Below, in pieces: positions 9,783-16,801 of a stretch of DNA of 36,660 nt. Position 1 is the stretch's first letter; each line of letters begins with the position of its first letter. Origin of the DNA: Schlegelella_A sp035995885 (GTDB taxonomy: Bacteria > Pseudomonadota > Gammaproteobacteria > Burkholderiales > Burkholderiaceae_C); assembly GCA_035995885.1 (NCBI GenBank), contig DASYKC010000090.1, positions 1-36,660 on the forward strand. Direction: 5' to 3'. A program made the position numbers and the translations under genes. The notes beneath the pieces were generated by a model. The model saw only the letters and a list, made by a program, of their open reading frames with translations, was not told the DNA's origin and did no database searches.

Positions 9783-11264
9783 ATGAACTGGCAAGCCGTC
9801 TATCCGATTCTTCCGGAGATCGTCCTCCTGGTGATGGCGTGCGTCGTCGCCCTCGTCGACCTCTGGGTGCCGGGCAAGGATCGCATCGTCACCTACTGCC
9901 TGACCCAGGCCTCCCTCGGCGCGATCTCGATCGGCCAGCTCTGGTTCTTCTACGAGGGCGCGACCTACTACGCGATGCAGCGAATGGTCGTCGCCGATCC
10001 GATGGGCCACCTGCTCGGCCTGTTCGCGACGCTGGCGATGATGACGACGCTCGTCTACGCGCGCCCCTACGCCGCCTCGCGCGACATGCTGAAGGGGGAG
10101 CTCTTCACGCTCTCGATGTTCGCGCTGCTCGGCATCCTGGTGATGCTCGCCGCCAACAACTTCCTCGTCGTCTACCTCGGCCTCGAGCTGATGTCGCTCT
10201 CGCTCTACGCGCTCGTCGCGATGCGCCGCGACGACACCGGCGCGACCGAGGCGGCGATGAAGTACTTCGTCCTCGGCGCGCTGGCGAGCGGCTTCCTCCT
10301 CTACGGCCTGTCGATGATGTACGGCGCGACCGGCTCGCTCGAGATCAGCGAGGTGTTCAAGGCGATCGGCAGCGGCCGCATCAACCGCGCCGTCCTCATC
10401 CTCGGCACGGTCTTCGTCGTCGCCGGCCTCGGCTTCAAGCTCGGCGCCGTGCCCTTCCACATGTGGGTCCCCGACGTCTACCAAGGCGCGCCCACCTCGA
10501 TGACGCTGCTCGTCGGCGGCGCGCCCAAGCTCGCCGCCTTCGCGATCACGATCCGCCTCCTCGTCGAGGGGATGATCGGCGTCGCCCTCGACTGGCAGCA
10601 GATGCTGGTGCTGTTGTCGCTCGCGTCGATGCTGCTCGGCAACCTCGCGGCGATCGCTCAGACGAACCTGAAGCGCATGCTCGCCTACTCGACGATCGCC
10701 CAGATCGGCTTCATGCTGCTCGGCCTGTGCCCGGGCGTCGTCAGCGGCAACACGGTCTCGGCCGGCAACGCCTACAGCTCGGCGATGTTCTACGTCGTCA
10801 CCGACGTCCTGACGACGCTCGGCACCTTCGGCATGATCATGCTGCTCTCGCGCGCCGGCCACGAGGCCGAGCGCATCGACGACTTCCGCGGCCTGGCGCG
10901 GCGCAGCCCCTGGTTCGCCGGCGTCATGGCGGTGTTCATGTTCTCGCTCGCCGGCATTCCGCCGACGGTCGGCTTCTACGCCAAGCTCGCCGTCCTGCAG
11001 GCGCTGGTCTCGACCAACGTGCCCGGGCTGATCTGGCTGGCGGTCGCCGCCGTCGTCCTCTCGCTCCTCGGCGCGTACTACTACCTGCGCGTCGTCAAGG
11101 TCATGTGGTTCGACGAGCCGGTCGACAGCACGCCGATCCAGGGAGCGCGCGACGTCCGCATCCTGCTCTCGTTCAACGGCGCCGCGGTGGTCCTGCTCGG
11201 CATCCTGCCGGGCGGCCTGATGCAGCTCTGTGCGCAGGCGATCGTCCAGATGTTCGCGACCTAG
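9783..11264 (+). CDS. nuoN: NADH-quinone oxidoreductase subunit N (NuoN)
   Basis: NuoN (493 aa) is the third antiporter-like subunit, placed next to NuoK in the complex I membrane arm. Typical segments are NNFLVVYLGLELMSLSLYALVA, the channel motif GAVPFHMWVPDVYQGAPTSMT, and LKRMLAYSTIAQIGFMLLG. It is the last structural nuo gene and starts 13 bp after nuoM. The NUDIX gene follows after 29 bp with no terminator-like structure, so readthrough is likely. Confidence 0.97.
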   Translation: MNWQAVYPILPEIVLLVMACVVALVDLWVPGKDRIVTYCLTQASLGAISIGQLWFFYEGATYYAMQRMVVADPMGHLLGLFATLAMMTTLVYARPYAASRDMLKGELFTLSMFALLGILVMLAANNFLVVYLGLELMSLSLYALVAMRRDDTGATEAAMKYFVLGALASGFLLYGLSMMYGATGSLEISEVFKAIGSGRINRAVLILGTVFVVAGLGFKLGAVPFHMWVPDVYQGAPTSMTLLVGGAPKLAAFAITIRLLVEGMIGVALDWQQMLVLLSLASMLLGNLAAIAQTNLKRMLAYSTIAQIGFMLLGLCPGVVSGNTVSAGNAYSSAMFYVVTDVLTTLGTFGMIMLLSRAGHEAERIDDFRGLARRSPWFAGVMAVFMFSLAGIPPTVGFYAKLAVLQALVSTNVPGLIWLAVAAVVLSLLGAYYYLRVVKVMWFDEPVDSTPIQGARDVRILLSFNGAAVVLLGILPGGLMQLCAQAIVQMFAT

Positions 11265-11293
11265 TCGCGCCGGCCGGATCCGTCGACGCGCTC

Positions 11294-11899
11294 ATGCCGC
11301 CACTGCCTCTCGACGCCGACACCGCGCACCTGCGCGAAACGCCGATCGAGCGGCGGCAGGCGTGGCGCGGCACGTTCCTCGACGTGCGCAGCGACCGTGT
11401 CGCCCTGCCCGACGGCAGCGAGACGATCCGCGAGTACATCGTCCATCCCGGCGCGGTGATGATCGTGCCGCTGCTCGACGCCGACCGCGTCGTCGTCGAG
11501 CGGCAATGGCGCTACCCGATGGGTCGGGCGATGATCGAATTCCCGGCCGGCAAGCTCGAGCCGGGCGAGCCGGTGCTCGACTGCGCCGTGCGCGAGCTGA
11601 TCGAGGAGACCGGCTACCGCGCCGCCGAATGGGCGCGCGCCGGCATCCTCCACAACGCCATCGGCTATTCCGACGAGGGCATCGAGATCTGGTTCGCGCG
11701 CGGCCTCGAGGCCGGCGAGCGGCGCCTCGACGCGGGCGAATTCCTCGACGTGTTCGCGGCCAGCGTCGACGAGATCGATGCCGCTTCCCGCGACGGCGAG
11801 ATCACCGACGCCAAGACCCTCATCGGCCTGCTCTGGCTCGCCCGTTGGCGGGCCGGCCGCTGGCCCCTGCGGTGGATGGCCGCGGCGCCGCCTTCGTGA
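11294..11899 (+). CDS. NUDIX hydrolase, ADP-ribose pyrophosphatase type
   Basis: A 201-residue NUDIX hydrolase, most like NudF-type ADP-ribose pyrophosphatases that cleave nucleoside diphosphate derivatives to AMP plus a phosphorylated partner. The full NUDIX box is visible as GKLEPGEPVLDCAVRELIEE followed by TGY, which fits Gx5Ex7REUxEExGU. The frame is open far upstream through nuoN, so the start was placed at ATG 11294, giving the usual N-terminus ahead of the beta-strand ending in REYIVHPGAVMIVPLL. It lies 29 bp after nuoN and probably shares its transcript. A role in NAD(H)-derived metabolite turnover would suit the location, but that is inference. Confidence 0.9.
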   Translation: MPPLPLDADTAHLRETPIERRQAWRGTFLDVRSDRVALPDGSETIREYIVHPGAVMIVPLLDADRVVVERQWRYPMGRAMIEFPAGKLEPGEPVLDCAVRELIEETGYRAAEWARAGILHNAIGYSDEGIEIWFARGLEAGERRLDAGEFLDVFAASVDEIDAASRDGEITDAKTLIGLLWLARWRAGRWPLRWMAAAPPS

Positions 11900-11912
11900 C
11901 GATAATGGCGCC

Positions 11913-12347
11913 ATGAAGGTCCTGAACCTGCGCTGTGGCCAGCAGCACGCCTACGAGGGCTGGTTCGCGTCGGAGGAAGATTTCACCTCGCAGCAGGGGC
12001 GCGGCATCGTCGCCTGCCCGCTGTGCGGCGACACCGAGACGGTGCGGCTGCCGAGCGCGCCGCGCCTCAAGGTCTCGCGCCACGCCGCCGAGCCGGGGCG
12101 CGTCGACACCGGCACCGAGGTGACGCTGCAGTCGCAATGGCTGCGCGCCGTGCGCCAGGTGATCGCTTCGACCGAAGACGTCGGCGAGCGCTTCCCCGAG
12201 GAAGCGCGCCGCATCCACTATGGCGAGATCGAGGAGCGCGGCATCCGCGGCCGCGCTTCGCGCGAGGACGCCGACGCGCTGCGCGAGGAGGGCATCGAGG
12301 TCATGGCGTTGCCGATCCCGGCCGCCGTCAAGGGCCCGGTTCAGTGA
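11913..12347 (+). CDS. DUF1178 family protein
   Basis: A 144-residue soluble protein matching the DUF1178 family as I recognise it: N-terminus MKVLNLRCGQQHAYEGWFAS and a later WLRAVRQVIASTEDVGERF block. C8 with H12 and the pair C35/C38 (ACPLCGD) suggest a small zinc ribbon. No biochemical function is established that I know of. It starts 13 bp after the NUDIX gene, so it is probably the last gene of the nuo transcript. Its stop is 1 bp from the stop of the facing DUF2917 gene (tail-to-tail overlap of 7 bp). Confidence 0.85.
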   Translation: MKVLNLRCGQQHAYEGWFASEEDFTSQQGRGIVACPLCGDTETVRLPSAPRLKVSRHAAEPGRVDTGTEVTLQSQWLRAVRQVIASTEDVGERFPEEARRIHYGEIEERGIRGRASREDADALREEGIEVMALPIPAAVKGPVQ

Positions 12348-12592
12348 CGCTGCGGTTCGCAGCCGTCGAGCAGCAGGTAGCGTGAATCGGCGAAGGCGCT
12401 GAGCAGCGCGTCGCCGCGGCGGTCGAAGTCGAACGCCTCGCCCGCCTCGAGGACGATGTCACGGTGATCGCCGTCCTGCGTGAGCCAGATCGAGCCGCTC
12501 AGGCACTCGACGCGCCGGCCGCTGTCGCCGCGGACGTGGCGGACGTGCCCCTTGCCGAGGATGCGCGAGCCGTTGATCAGGTCTTGGTTCAT
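12341..12592 (-). CDS. DUF2917 family protein
   Basis: An 83-residue protein matching DUF2917, a small, probably beta-rich family common in Burkholderiales. The core RRVECLSGSIWLTQDGDHRD, followed by IVLEAGEAFDF, reads like a cupin-like barrel edge. The frame is open further upstream, but ATG at 12592 is chosen because AGGAG (complement of 12601-12605) lies 8 bp before it. It is divergent from the LysR gene, and DUF2917 genes often neighbour such regulators, so it may be a target of that regulator (inference). Function unknown. Confidence 0.8.
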   Translation of the reverse strand: MNQDLINGSRILGKGHVRHVRGDSGRRVECLSGSIWLTQDGDHRDIVLEAGEAFDFDRRGDALLSAFADSRYLLLDGCEPQRH

Positions 12593-12600
12593 TTCTGTGA

Positions 12601-12605
12601 CTCCT
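12601..12605 (-). promoter_or_regulatory. Ribosome-binding site of the DUF2917 gene
   Basis: AGGAG on the minus strand, 8 bases before the ATG at 12592. It decides the start in favour of the 83-residue protein over the 127-residue reading of the same frame. Confidence 0.7.
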
Positions 12606-12619
12606 GTAGCATGAAGCTC

Positions 12620-12742
12620 ATGCATGCGATGAGGTCCCGGGCACATCGAAGCGGCCGAGACCCTGGACATGACTTTGCTCGCCGGCGCTTGCATGCGCAA
12701 ACGTTCATTCGGCATCCGACGCATGCGTGCGATGCATGCGAT
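12620..12742. repeat. Cluster of GCATGCG motifs between DUF2917 and LysR genes (candidate operator)
   Basis: GCATGCG occurs four times, at 12622, 12691, 12721 and 12734. An 11-bp direct repeat ATGCATGCGAT lies at 12620-12630 and 12732-12742. TTGCATGCGCAA at 12689-12700 has inverted arms TTGC/GCAA. The cluster fills the divergent intergenic region and ends 5 bp before the LysR start codon. LysR-type regulators commonly bind such divergent regions for autoregulation, so this is a candidate operator; the link is inference. The motif also occurs singly inside genes (for example at 4407 and 4717). Confidence 0.45.
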
Positions 12743-12747
12743 CGGGC

Positions 12748-13698
12748 ATGAGCGGCCGCGCCTTCGAGCTGCCGCCGCTCGAGCTCCTGATCGCCTTCGA
12801 AAGCGCGGCGCGCCAGCTCAGCTTCACCCGCGCCGGCGCCGAGATATCGCTGACGCAGTCGGCGGTCAGCCGCCAGGTGATCGCGCTCGAGGAGCGTCTC
12901 GGCGTGCCGCTCTTTCGCCGCCTGCACCGCGCCCTCGCCCTCACCGAGGACGGCGCGACCTTCTACGCCGCGACGCTCGAGGCGCTCGGCCGCCTCGACC
13001 GGGCGACGCGGGCGATCCGCCACAGCGAGCGGGCGCAGACCGTAGTCGTCACGACGACGCCGGGATTCGCCGGCCTCTGGCTGATCCCGCGCCTGGCCGG
13101 ATTCGTCGCCGACCATCCCGGCGTCGACGTCCGCATCTCGGCGAGCAACGCGCTCGTCAACCTCGACCGCGACGGCGTCGACGTCGCGATCCGCTACCGG
13201 CCGGTCAAGACGGCCGGCGCCGAAGACGGGATCCGCCTGTTCGGCGAGACCGTCTCGCCGGTCTGCAGCCCGCGCCTCTTGCGGCCGCCGCATCCGCCGC
13301 TGGCGCGTCCGGCCGACCTCGCCGCTCACACCCTGCTGCGCATGGAGCCCGACGGCGGCAACCAGCTCCAGGACTGGGGCCTCTGGCTGGAGGCGATGCG
13401 GCTGAGCGACCTGCGCCCGGCAGGCGTTCTCCATTTCTCGTCGTACGACCAGCTGATCTCTGCGGCGATCGCCGGGCAGGGCGTTGCGCTCGGCCGCGTG
13501 CCGTTGATCGCGAGCCACCTGAAGAGCCGAAAGCTCGTCGCGCCGTTCAGCGACGCGGTCGTCTCGCCGCGCTGCTATTTCATGGTCGCGTCGCAGGCCG
13601 CGGCGGAAAAGCCCGCGGTGCGTGCCTTCATGGCGTGGCTGCAGGCCTCAGCACGCGCCCCGGGTTCAGCACGCCGGCGGGATCGAGCGCCCGCTTGA
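12748..13698 (+). CDS. LysR-type transcriptional regulator, GcvA-like
   Basis: A 316-residue LysR-type regulator. The N-terminal winged helix-turn-helix (about residues 5-65) has the GcvA-subgroup pattern: LPPLELLIAFESAARQLSFT, then AGAEISLTQSAVSRQVIALE and LGVPLFRRLHRALALTEDG. The rest is the two-lobed effector-binding domain. GTG 12727 is an alternative start, but ATG 12748 (MSGRAFELPPL) gives the usual N-terminus. The last 20 or so residues are Arg/Ala/Pro-rich and are read from DNA antisense to the end of the flavoprotein gene, a 71-bp convergent overlap. The target is unknown; the divergent DUF2917 gene is the obvious candidate. Confidence 0.92.
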   Translation: MSGRAFELPPLELLIAFESAARQLSFTRAGAEISLTQSAVSRQVIALEERLGVPLFRRLHRALALTEDGATFYAATLEALGRLDRATRAIRHSERAQTVVVTTTPGFAGLWLIPRLAGFVADHPGVDVRISASNALVNLDRDGVDVAIRYRPVKTAGAEDGIRLFGETVSPVCSPRLLRPPHPPLARPADLAAHTLLRMEPDGGNQLQDWGLWLEAMRLSDLRPAGVLHFSSYDQLISAAIAGQGVALGRVPLIASHLKSRKLVAPFSDAVVSPRCYFMVASQAAAEKPAVRAFMAWLQASARAPGSARRRDRAPA

Positions 13699-15046
13699 TC
13701 GAACGCATCATGTCGAGGGCAACCGGCGACTTGCGCGCGACAAGCTCGTCGCGCTTGAGCTCGCCGATGCCGTGCTCGGCCGAGATCGAGCCGCCGCGCG
13801 CGACGACGGCGTCGTAGACGAGCGCGTTGATCGCCTCCTCGTGGCGGGCGACGAACACATCGGCGCCGTCGCCCGACGGCCCCTGCACGTTGTAGTGGAG
13901 ATTGCCGTCGCCGAGGTGGCCGAAATCGACCAGGCGCACGCCGGGGAAGGCCTGCGTCAGCGCCGCGTCGGTCGAGGCGACGAACTCGTCGACGGCCGAG
14001 ATCGGCAGGGCGATGTCGTGCTTGACGTTCGCGCCCTCGGCGACCTGGGCGAGCGGGATCGATTCGCGCAGGTGCCACATCGCGTTCGCCTGCTCGAGGC
14101 TCGACGCGAACGCGGCGTCGTCGACGAGGCCGCGCTCGATCGCGGCGCCGAGCAGCGATTCGAGCAGGCCGGTCGCGTGCGCCTGGTCCTCGGCATCGGA
14201 GTGCTCGACGAGCACCGTCCACGGCGCGGCGGCGAGCGGCTGGCGCAGCTGCGGGAAATGGGCGCGGACGAGATCGAGCGAGAGCGTGTTCATGATCTCG
14301 AAGCCGGTCAGCCCCGGCCCGAGCCGCTCGTGCGCGAGGGCCAGCAGCGCGGTCGCCGCGGCGAGCGTCGGCAGCGTCGCCAGCGCCGTCGCCACGGCCG
14401 CCGGCCGCGGGTGCAGCTTCAGCGTCGCCGCGGTGATGATCGCGAGCGTCCCTTCGCTGCCGATCAGAAGGTCGCGCAGGTCGTAGCCGGTGTTGTCCTT
14501 GCGCAGGCCGGAGAGGCCGTCCCAGACGCGTCCTTCGGCGGTGACGACCTCGAGGCCGAGGCAGAGCTCGCGCGCGTTGCCGTAGCGGACGACCTGCGTG
14601 CCGCCGGCGTTGGTCGCGAGGTTGCCGCCGATCGTGCAGCTGCCCTCGGCGGCGAGGCTGAGCGCGAACATCAGGCCGTGCGCCGCGGCCGTCTCCTGGA
14701 CGCGCTGGAGGACGCAGCCGGCTTCGGCGACGAGCGTGAGGTTGGCGCTGTCGACGCTGCGGATCCGGTTCAGCCGCGCCGTCGAGAGGACGACCTGACG
14801 CCCGCTCGCGTCGGGCACCGAGCCGCCGACCAGGCCGGTGTTGCCGCCTTGGGCGACGATCGACGCGCCGTGGCGCCGGCACGCACCGACCAGCGCCGCG
14901 ACTTCGGCGGTCGAGCCCGGCCGCACGACCGCGAGAGCGCGGCCGCGGAAGCGCTTGCGCCAGTCGACCTCGTACGGCGCGCCGTCGCCGTCCACGAGCA
15001 CCTGCGCTGCGCCGACGAGGGCGCGCAGCTCGTCGAGCAGACTCAT
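13628..15046 (-). CDS. FAD-linked oxidase, D-2-hydroxyglutarate dehydrogenase-like
   Basis: A 472-residue VAO/PCMH-fold flavoprotein that probably oxidises a D-2-hydroxy acid to the 2-oxo acid and passes electrons to an acceptor. The FAD domain contains VRPGSTAEV (about residue 41) and QGGNTGLVGG (67-76), the latter typical of D-2-hydroxyglutarate/D-lactate dehydrogenases. The C-terminal domain carries the metal/substrate motif HLGDGNLHYN (H377, H384) and SAEHGIG (E424, H425). It ends normally at LDPAGVLNPGRVL. The start at 15046 was chosen over a longer open frame because it fits the family; no good SD precedes it, but it overlaps the stop of a 20-codon mini-ORF as ATGA. The true substrate is uncertain. 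Confidence 0.9.
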   Translation of the reverse strand: MSLLDELRALVGAAQVLVDGDGAPYEVDWRKRFRGRALAVVRPGSTAEVAALVGACRRHGASIVAQGGNTGLVGGSVPDASGRQVVLSTARLNRIRSVDSANLTLVAEAGCVLQRVQETAAAHGLMFALSLAAEGSCTIGGNLATNAGGTQVVRYGNARELCLGLEVVTAEGRVWDGLSGLRKDNTGYDLRDLLIGSEGTLAIITAATLKLHPRPAAVATALATLPTLAAATALLALAHERLGPGLTGFEIMNTLSLDLVRAHFPQLRQPLAAAPWTVLVEHSDAEDQAHATGLLESLLGAAIERGLVDDAAFASSLEQANAMWHLRESIPLAQVAEGANVKHDIALPISAVDEFVASTDAALTQAFPGVRLVDFGHLGDGNLHYNVQGPSGDGADVFVARHEEAINALVYDAVVARGGSISAEHGIGELKRDELVARKSPVALDMMRSIKRALDPAGVLNPGRVLRPAATP

Positions 15047-15105
15047 CGGCGTGCTTTCGCGCGGCGCGCTTCGCGTTTCGCCGCGGCAAGCGCAGCGCGC
15101 CTCAT
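15043..15105 (-). CDS. Putative 20-residue basic mini-ORF coupling DUF2069 to the flavoprotein gene
   Basis: A 20-codon ORF encoding MRRAALAAAKREARRAKARR. Its ATG overlaps the DUF2069 stop (ATGA at 15102-15105) and its TGA overlaps the flavoprotein start (ATGA at 15043-15046). Three consecutive cistrons are therefore joined by four-base overlaps. The peptide is Arg/Lys/Ala-rich and would form a basic helix. It may serve only to carry ribosomes across the gap to a gene with no evident SD, or it may be a chance reading. I recognise no family. Confidence 0.4.
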   Translation of the reverse strand: MRRAALAAAKREARRAKARR

Positions 15106-15497
15106 GGCGCGGCGCCGGCGGCGATGGCGAGGACCGCGCCGGCGCGCAGGCGCGCCCGGATGTGCAGGCAGCAGGCGGTGAAGACGACGAGCGCGAGGAC
15201 GACCTCGCTCGCGGCGAGCGACGCCGACAGGCCGTGCTCGCTGCCGGCACGCATCGCGCCCTCGGCGACGTAGAGCCAGATCATCAGACTCAGCCATCGA
15301 TAGGTGTAGAGGCGAAGGCGAAGCAGGCCGGGCAGCGGCACGAGCAGCGGCAGCACCTTGAGCGCGAGCGTGCCGCGGCCGGTCGGCGCGAGCCACAGCT
15401 CCCAGGCGAGGCCGAGGGCGATCAGGGCGAGCGTCGCCGCCACCGCGAGCGTCCGCGTCCGGCGCACGGCGATGGTCGGGGCGGCGGCTTCGTCCAT
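15102..15497 (-). CDS. DUF2069 family membrane protein
   Basis: A 131-residue integral membrane protein with about four hydrophobic helices. The family core LPGLLRLRLYTYRWLSLMIW, followed by LYVAEGAMRA, matches DUF2069 as I know it. Function is unknown. In many betaproteobacteria this gene lies near a YihY gene, and here it is divergent from one with 40 bp between the starts. It is the first gene of a likely minus-strand unit with the mini-ORF and the flavoprotein. The start ATG at 15497 leaves a short cytoplasmic N-terminus (MDEAAAPTIAV). Confidence 0.82.
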   Translation of the reverse strand: MDEAAAPTIAVRRTRTLAVAATLALIALGLAWELWLAPTGRGTLALKVLPLLVPLPGLLRLRLYTYRWLSLMIWLYVAEGAMRAGSEHGLSASLAASEVVLALVVFTACCLHIRARLRAGAVLAIAAGAAP

Positions 15498-15537
15498 CGC
15501 TGCTTATGATGCCAGCAATGCACCGCTCGACCGGACA

Positions 15538-16773
15538 GTGACGGAACCGCTCGCCGCCGAGCGATGGATCGGCGCCGTTCAGGCGTGGCCCTGGCAGACG
15601 ACGGCGCAGATGCTGCTGCGTCGCTTCCGCGAAGACCGGCTCGCGCTCACCGCCGGCAGCCTCACCTTCACGACGATCATCTCGCTGGTGCCGCTGATCA
15701 CGGTGATGCTGGCGCTGCTGTCGGCGTTTCCGATGTTCTCGGCGCTGCAGGATTCGCTGCAGCGCTACTTCCTGCAGACCCTCGTTCCCGACGCGATCGC
15801 CCGGCCCGTGATGGGCGCGATCACCCAGTTCTCGCTGCGCGCGAGCCGCCTCGGCATGGTCGGCCTGATCGCGCTCTTCGTCAGCGCCCTGGCGATGATG
15901 CTGACGATCGACCGCGCGCTCAACGCGATCTGGCGCGTCAGGACGCCGCGCCGGATCGCCCAGCGCGTTCTCATCTACTGGGCCGCGGTCACCCTCGGCC
16001 CGCTCGTCTTCGCCGTCAGCCTGACCGCGACCTCGTACGCGGTGTCGGTGTCGCGCGGCCTGGTCGGCGGCATGCCGCGCGGCCTCGGCCTGGCCGTGGC
16101 GACGATTGAGTTCCTCGTCGAAGGCCTCGGCGTCGCCGCGCTGTTCCGCTATGTGCCGAACACGCATGTGCGCTGGCGCCATGCGCTCCTCGGCGGCGCC
16201 TTCGTCGCGACCTGCATGGTCGCCGGCAAGCGCGCGCTGACCGCCTACTTCGGCGCCGTGCCGACCTACGCGATGATCTACGGCGCCTTCGCGACGCTGC
16301 CGATCTTCCTCGTCTGGATCTACCTGAGCTGGGTCATCGTCCTGCTCGGCGCGGTGATCGCCGCCTATGCGCCGCTGATCGGCAAGCGGCTGGCGCGCTG
16401 GCCCGATGCGCCCGGCAGCGATTTCCACCTCGCCCTCGTCGTCATCGACCAGTTGGCGCGGGCGCGCGACCAAGGCCGGCGCGGCTGCGAGGCCGACGCC
16501 GTCGCCGAGGCGATCGGCATCGATCCGCTCCAGATCGGCCCGGTCCTCGACGTGCTGGTCGAGCTCGACTGGGTCGGCCGTCTCGACGAGGCGAAGGGCG
16601 GCCGCCACGTCCTCCTCTGCGATCCGGCGACGACGCCGGCCGAGCCGCTCATCGCCAGGCTGCTGCTCGATCCCGCGCCGGATCTCGAGGCGGCATGGAA
16701 GCGCGCCGGCTTTCATTCGCTGCGGCTCGGCGCGCTGCTGCCGGGCACGGCTGCGGGCGCCGACAAGACCTAG
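15538..16773 (+). CDS. YihY/UPF0761 family membrane protein
   Basis: A 411-residue membrane protein of the YihY (UPF0761, formerly 'ribonuclease BN-like') family. The N-terminal domain has six predicted helices; recognisable segments are LTAGSLTFTTIISLVPLITV, LTIDRALNAIWRVR and LPIFLVWIYLSWVIVLLGA. A soluble C-terminal region of about 120 residues looks like a winged-helix domain (GCEADAVAEAIGIDPLQIGP). The chosen start is GTG 15538; the open frame continues upstream but would run into the divergent DUF2069 gene. Biochemical function is not established; the old RNase BN assignment is known to be wrong for this family. Confidence 0.88.
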   Translation: MTEPLAAERWIGAVQAWPWQTTAQMLLRRFREDRLALTAGSLTFTTIISLVPLITVMLALLSAFPMFSALQDSLQRYFLQTLVPDAIARPVMGAITQFSLRASRLGMVGLIALFVSALAMMLTIDRALNAIWRVRTPRRIAQRVLIYWAAVTLGPLVFAVSLTATSYAVSVSRGLVGGMPRGLGLAVATIEFLVEGLGVAALFRYVPNTHVRWRHALLGGAFVATCMVAGKRALTAYFGAVPTYAMIYGAFATLPIFLVWIYLSWVIVLLGAVIAAYAPLIGKRLARWPDAPGSDFHLALVVIDQLARARDQGRRGCEADAVAEAIGIDPLQIGPVLDVLVELDWVGRLDEAKGGRHVLLCDPATTPAEPLIARLLLDPAPDLEAAWKRAGFHSLRLGALLPGTAAGADKT

Positions 16774-16790
16774 ACTCGCGCGACAACTTC

Positions 16791-16799
16791 AAGGAGGAG
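16791..16799 (+). promoter_or_regulatory. Strong ribosome-binding site before the beta-propeller lipoprotein gene
   Basis: AAGGAGGAG lies two bases before the ATG at 16802, with its GGAG cores about 3 to 8 bases upstream. It is the most complete Shine-Dalgarno sequence noticed in the window and fixes the start of a gene whose frame is open far upstream. Confidence 0.75.
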
Positions 16800-16801
16800 A
16801 C

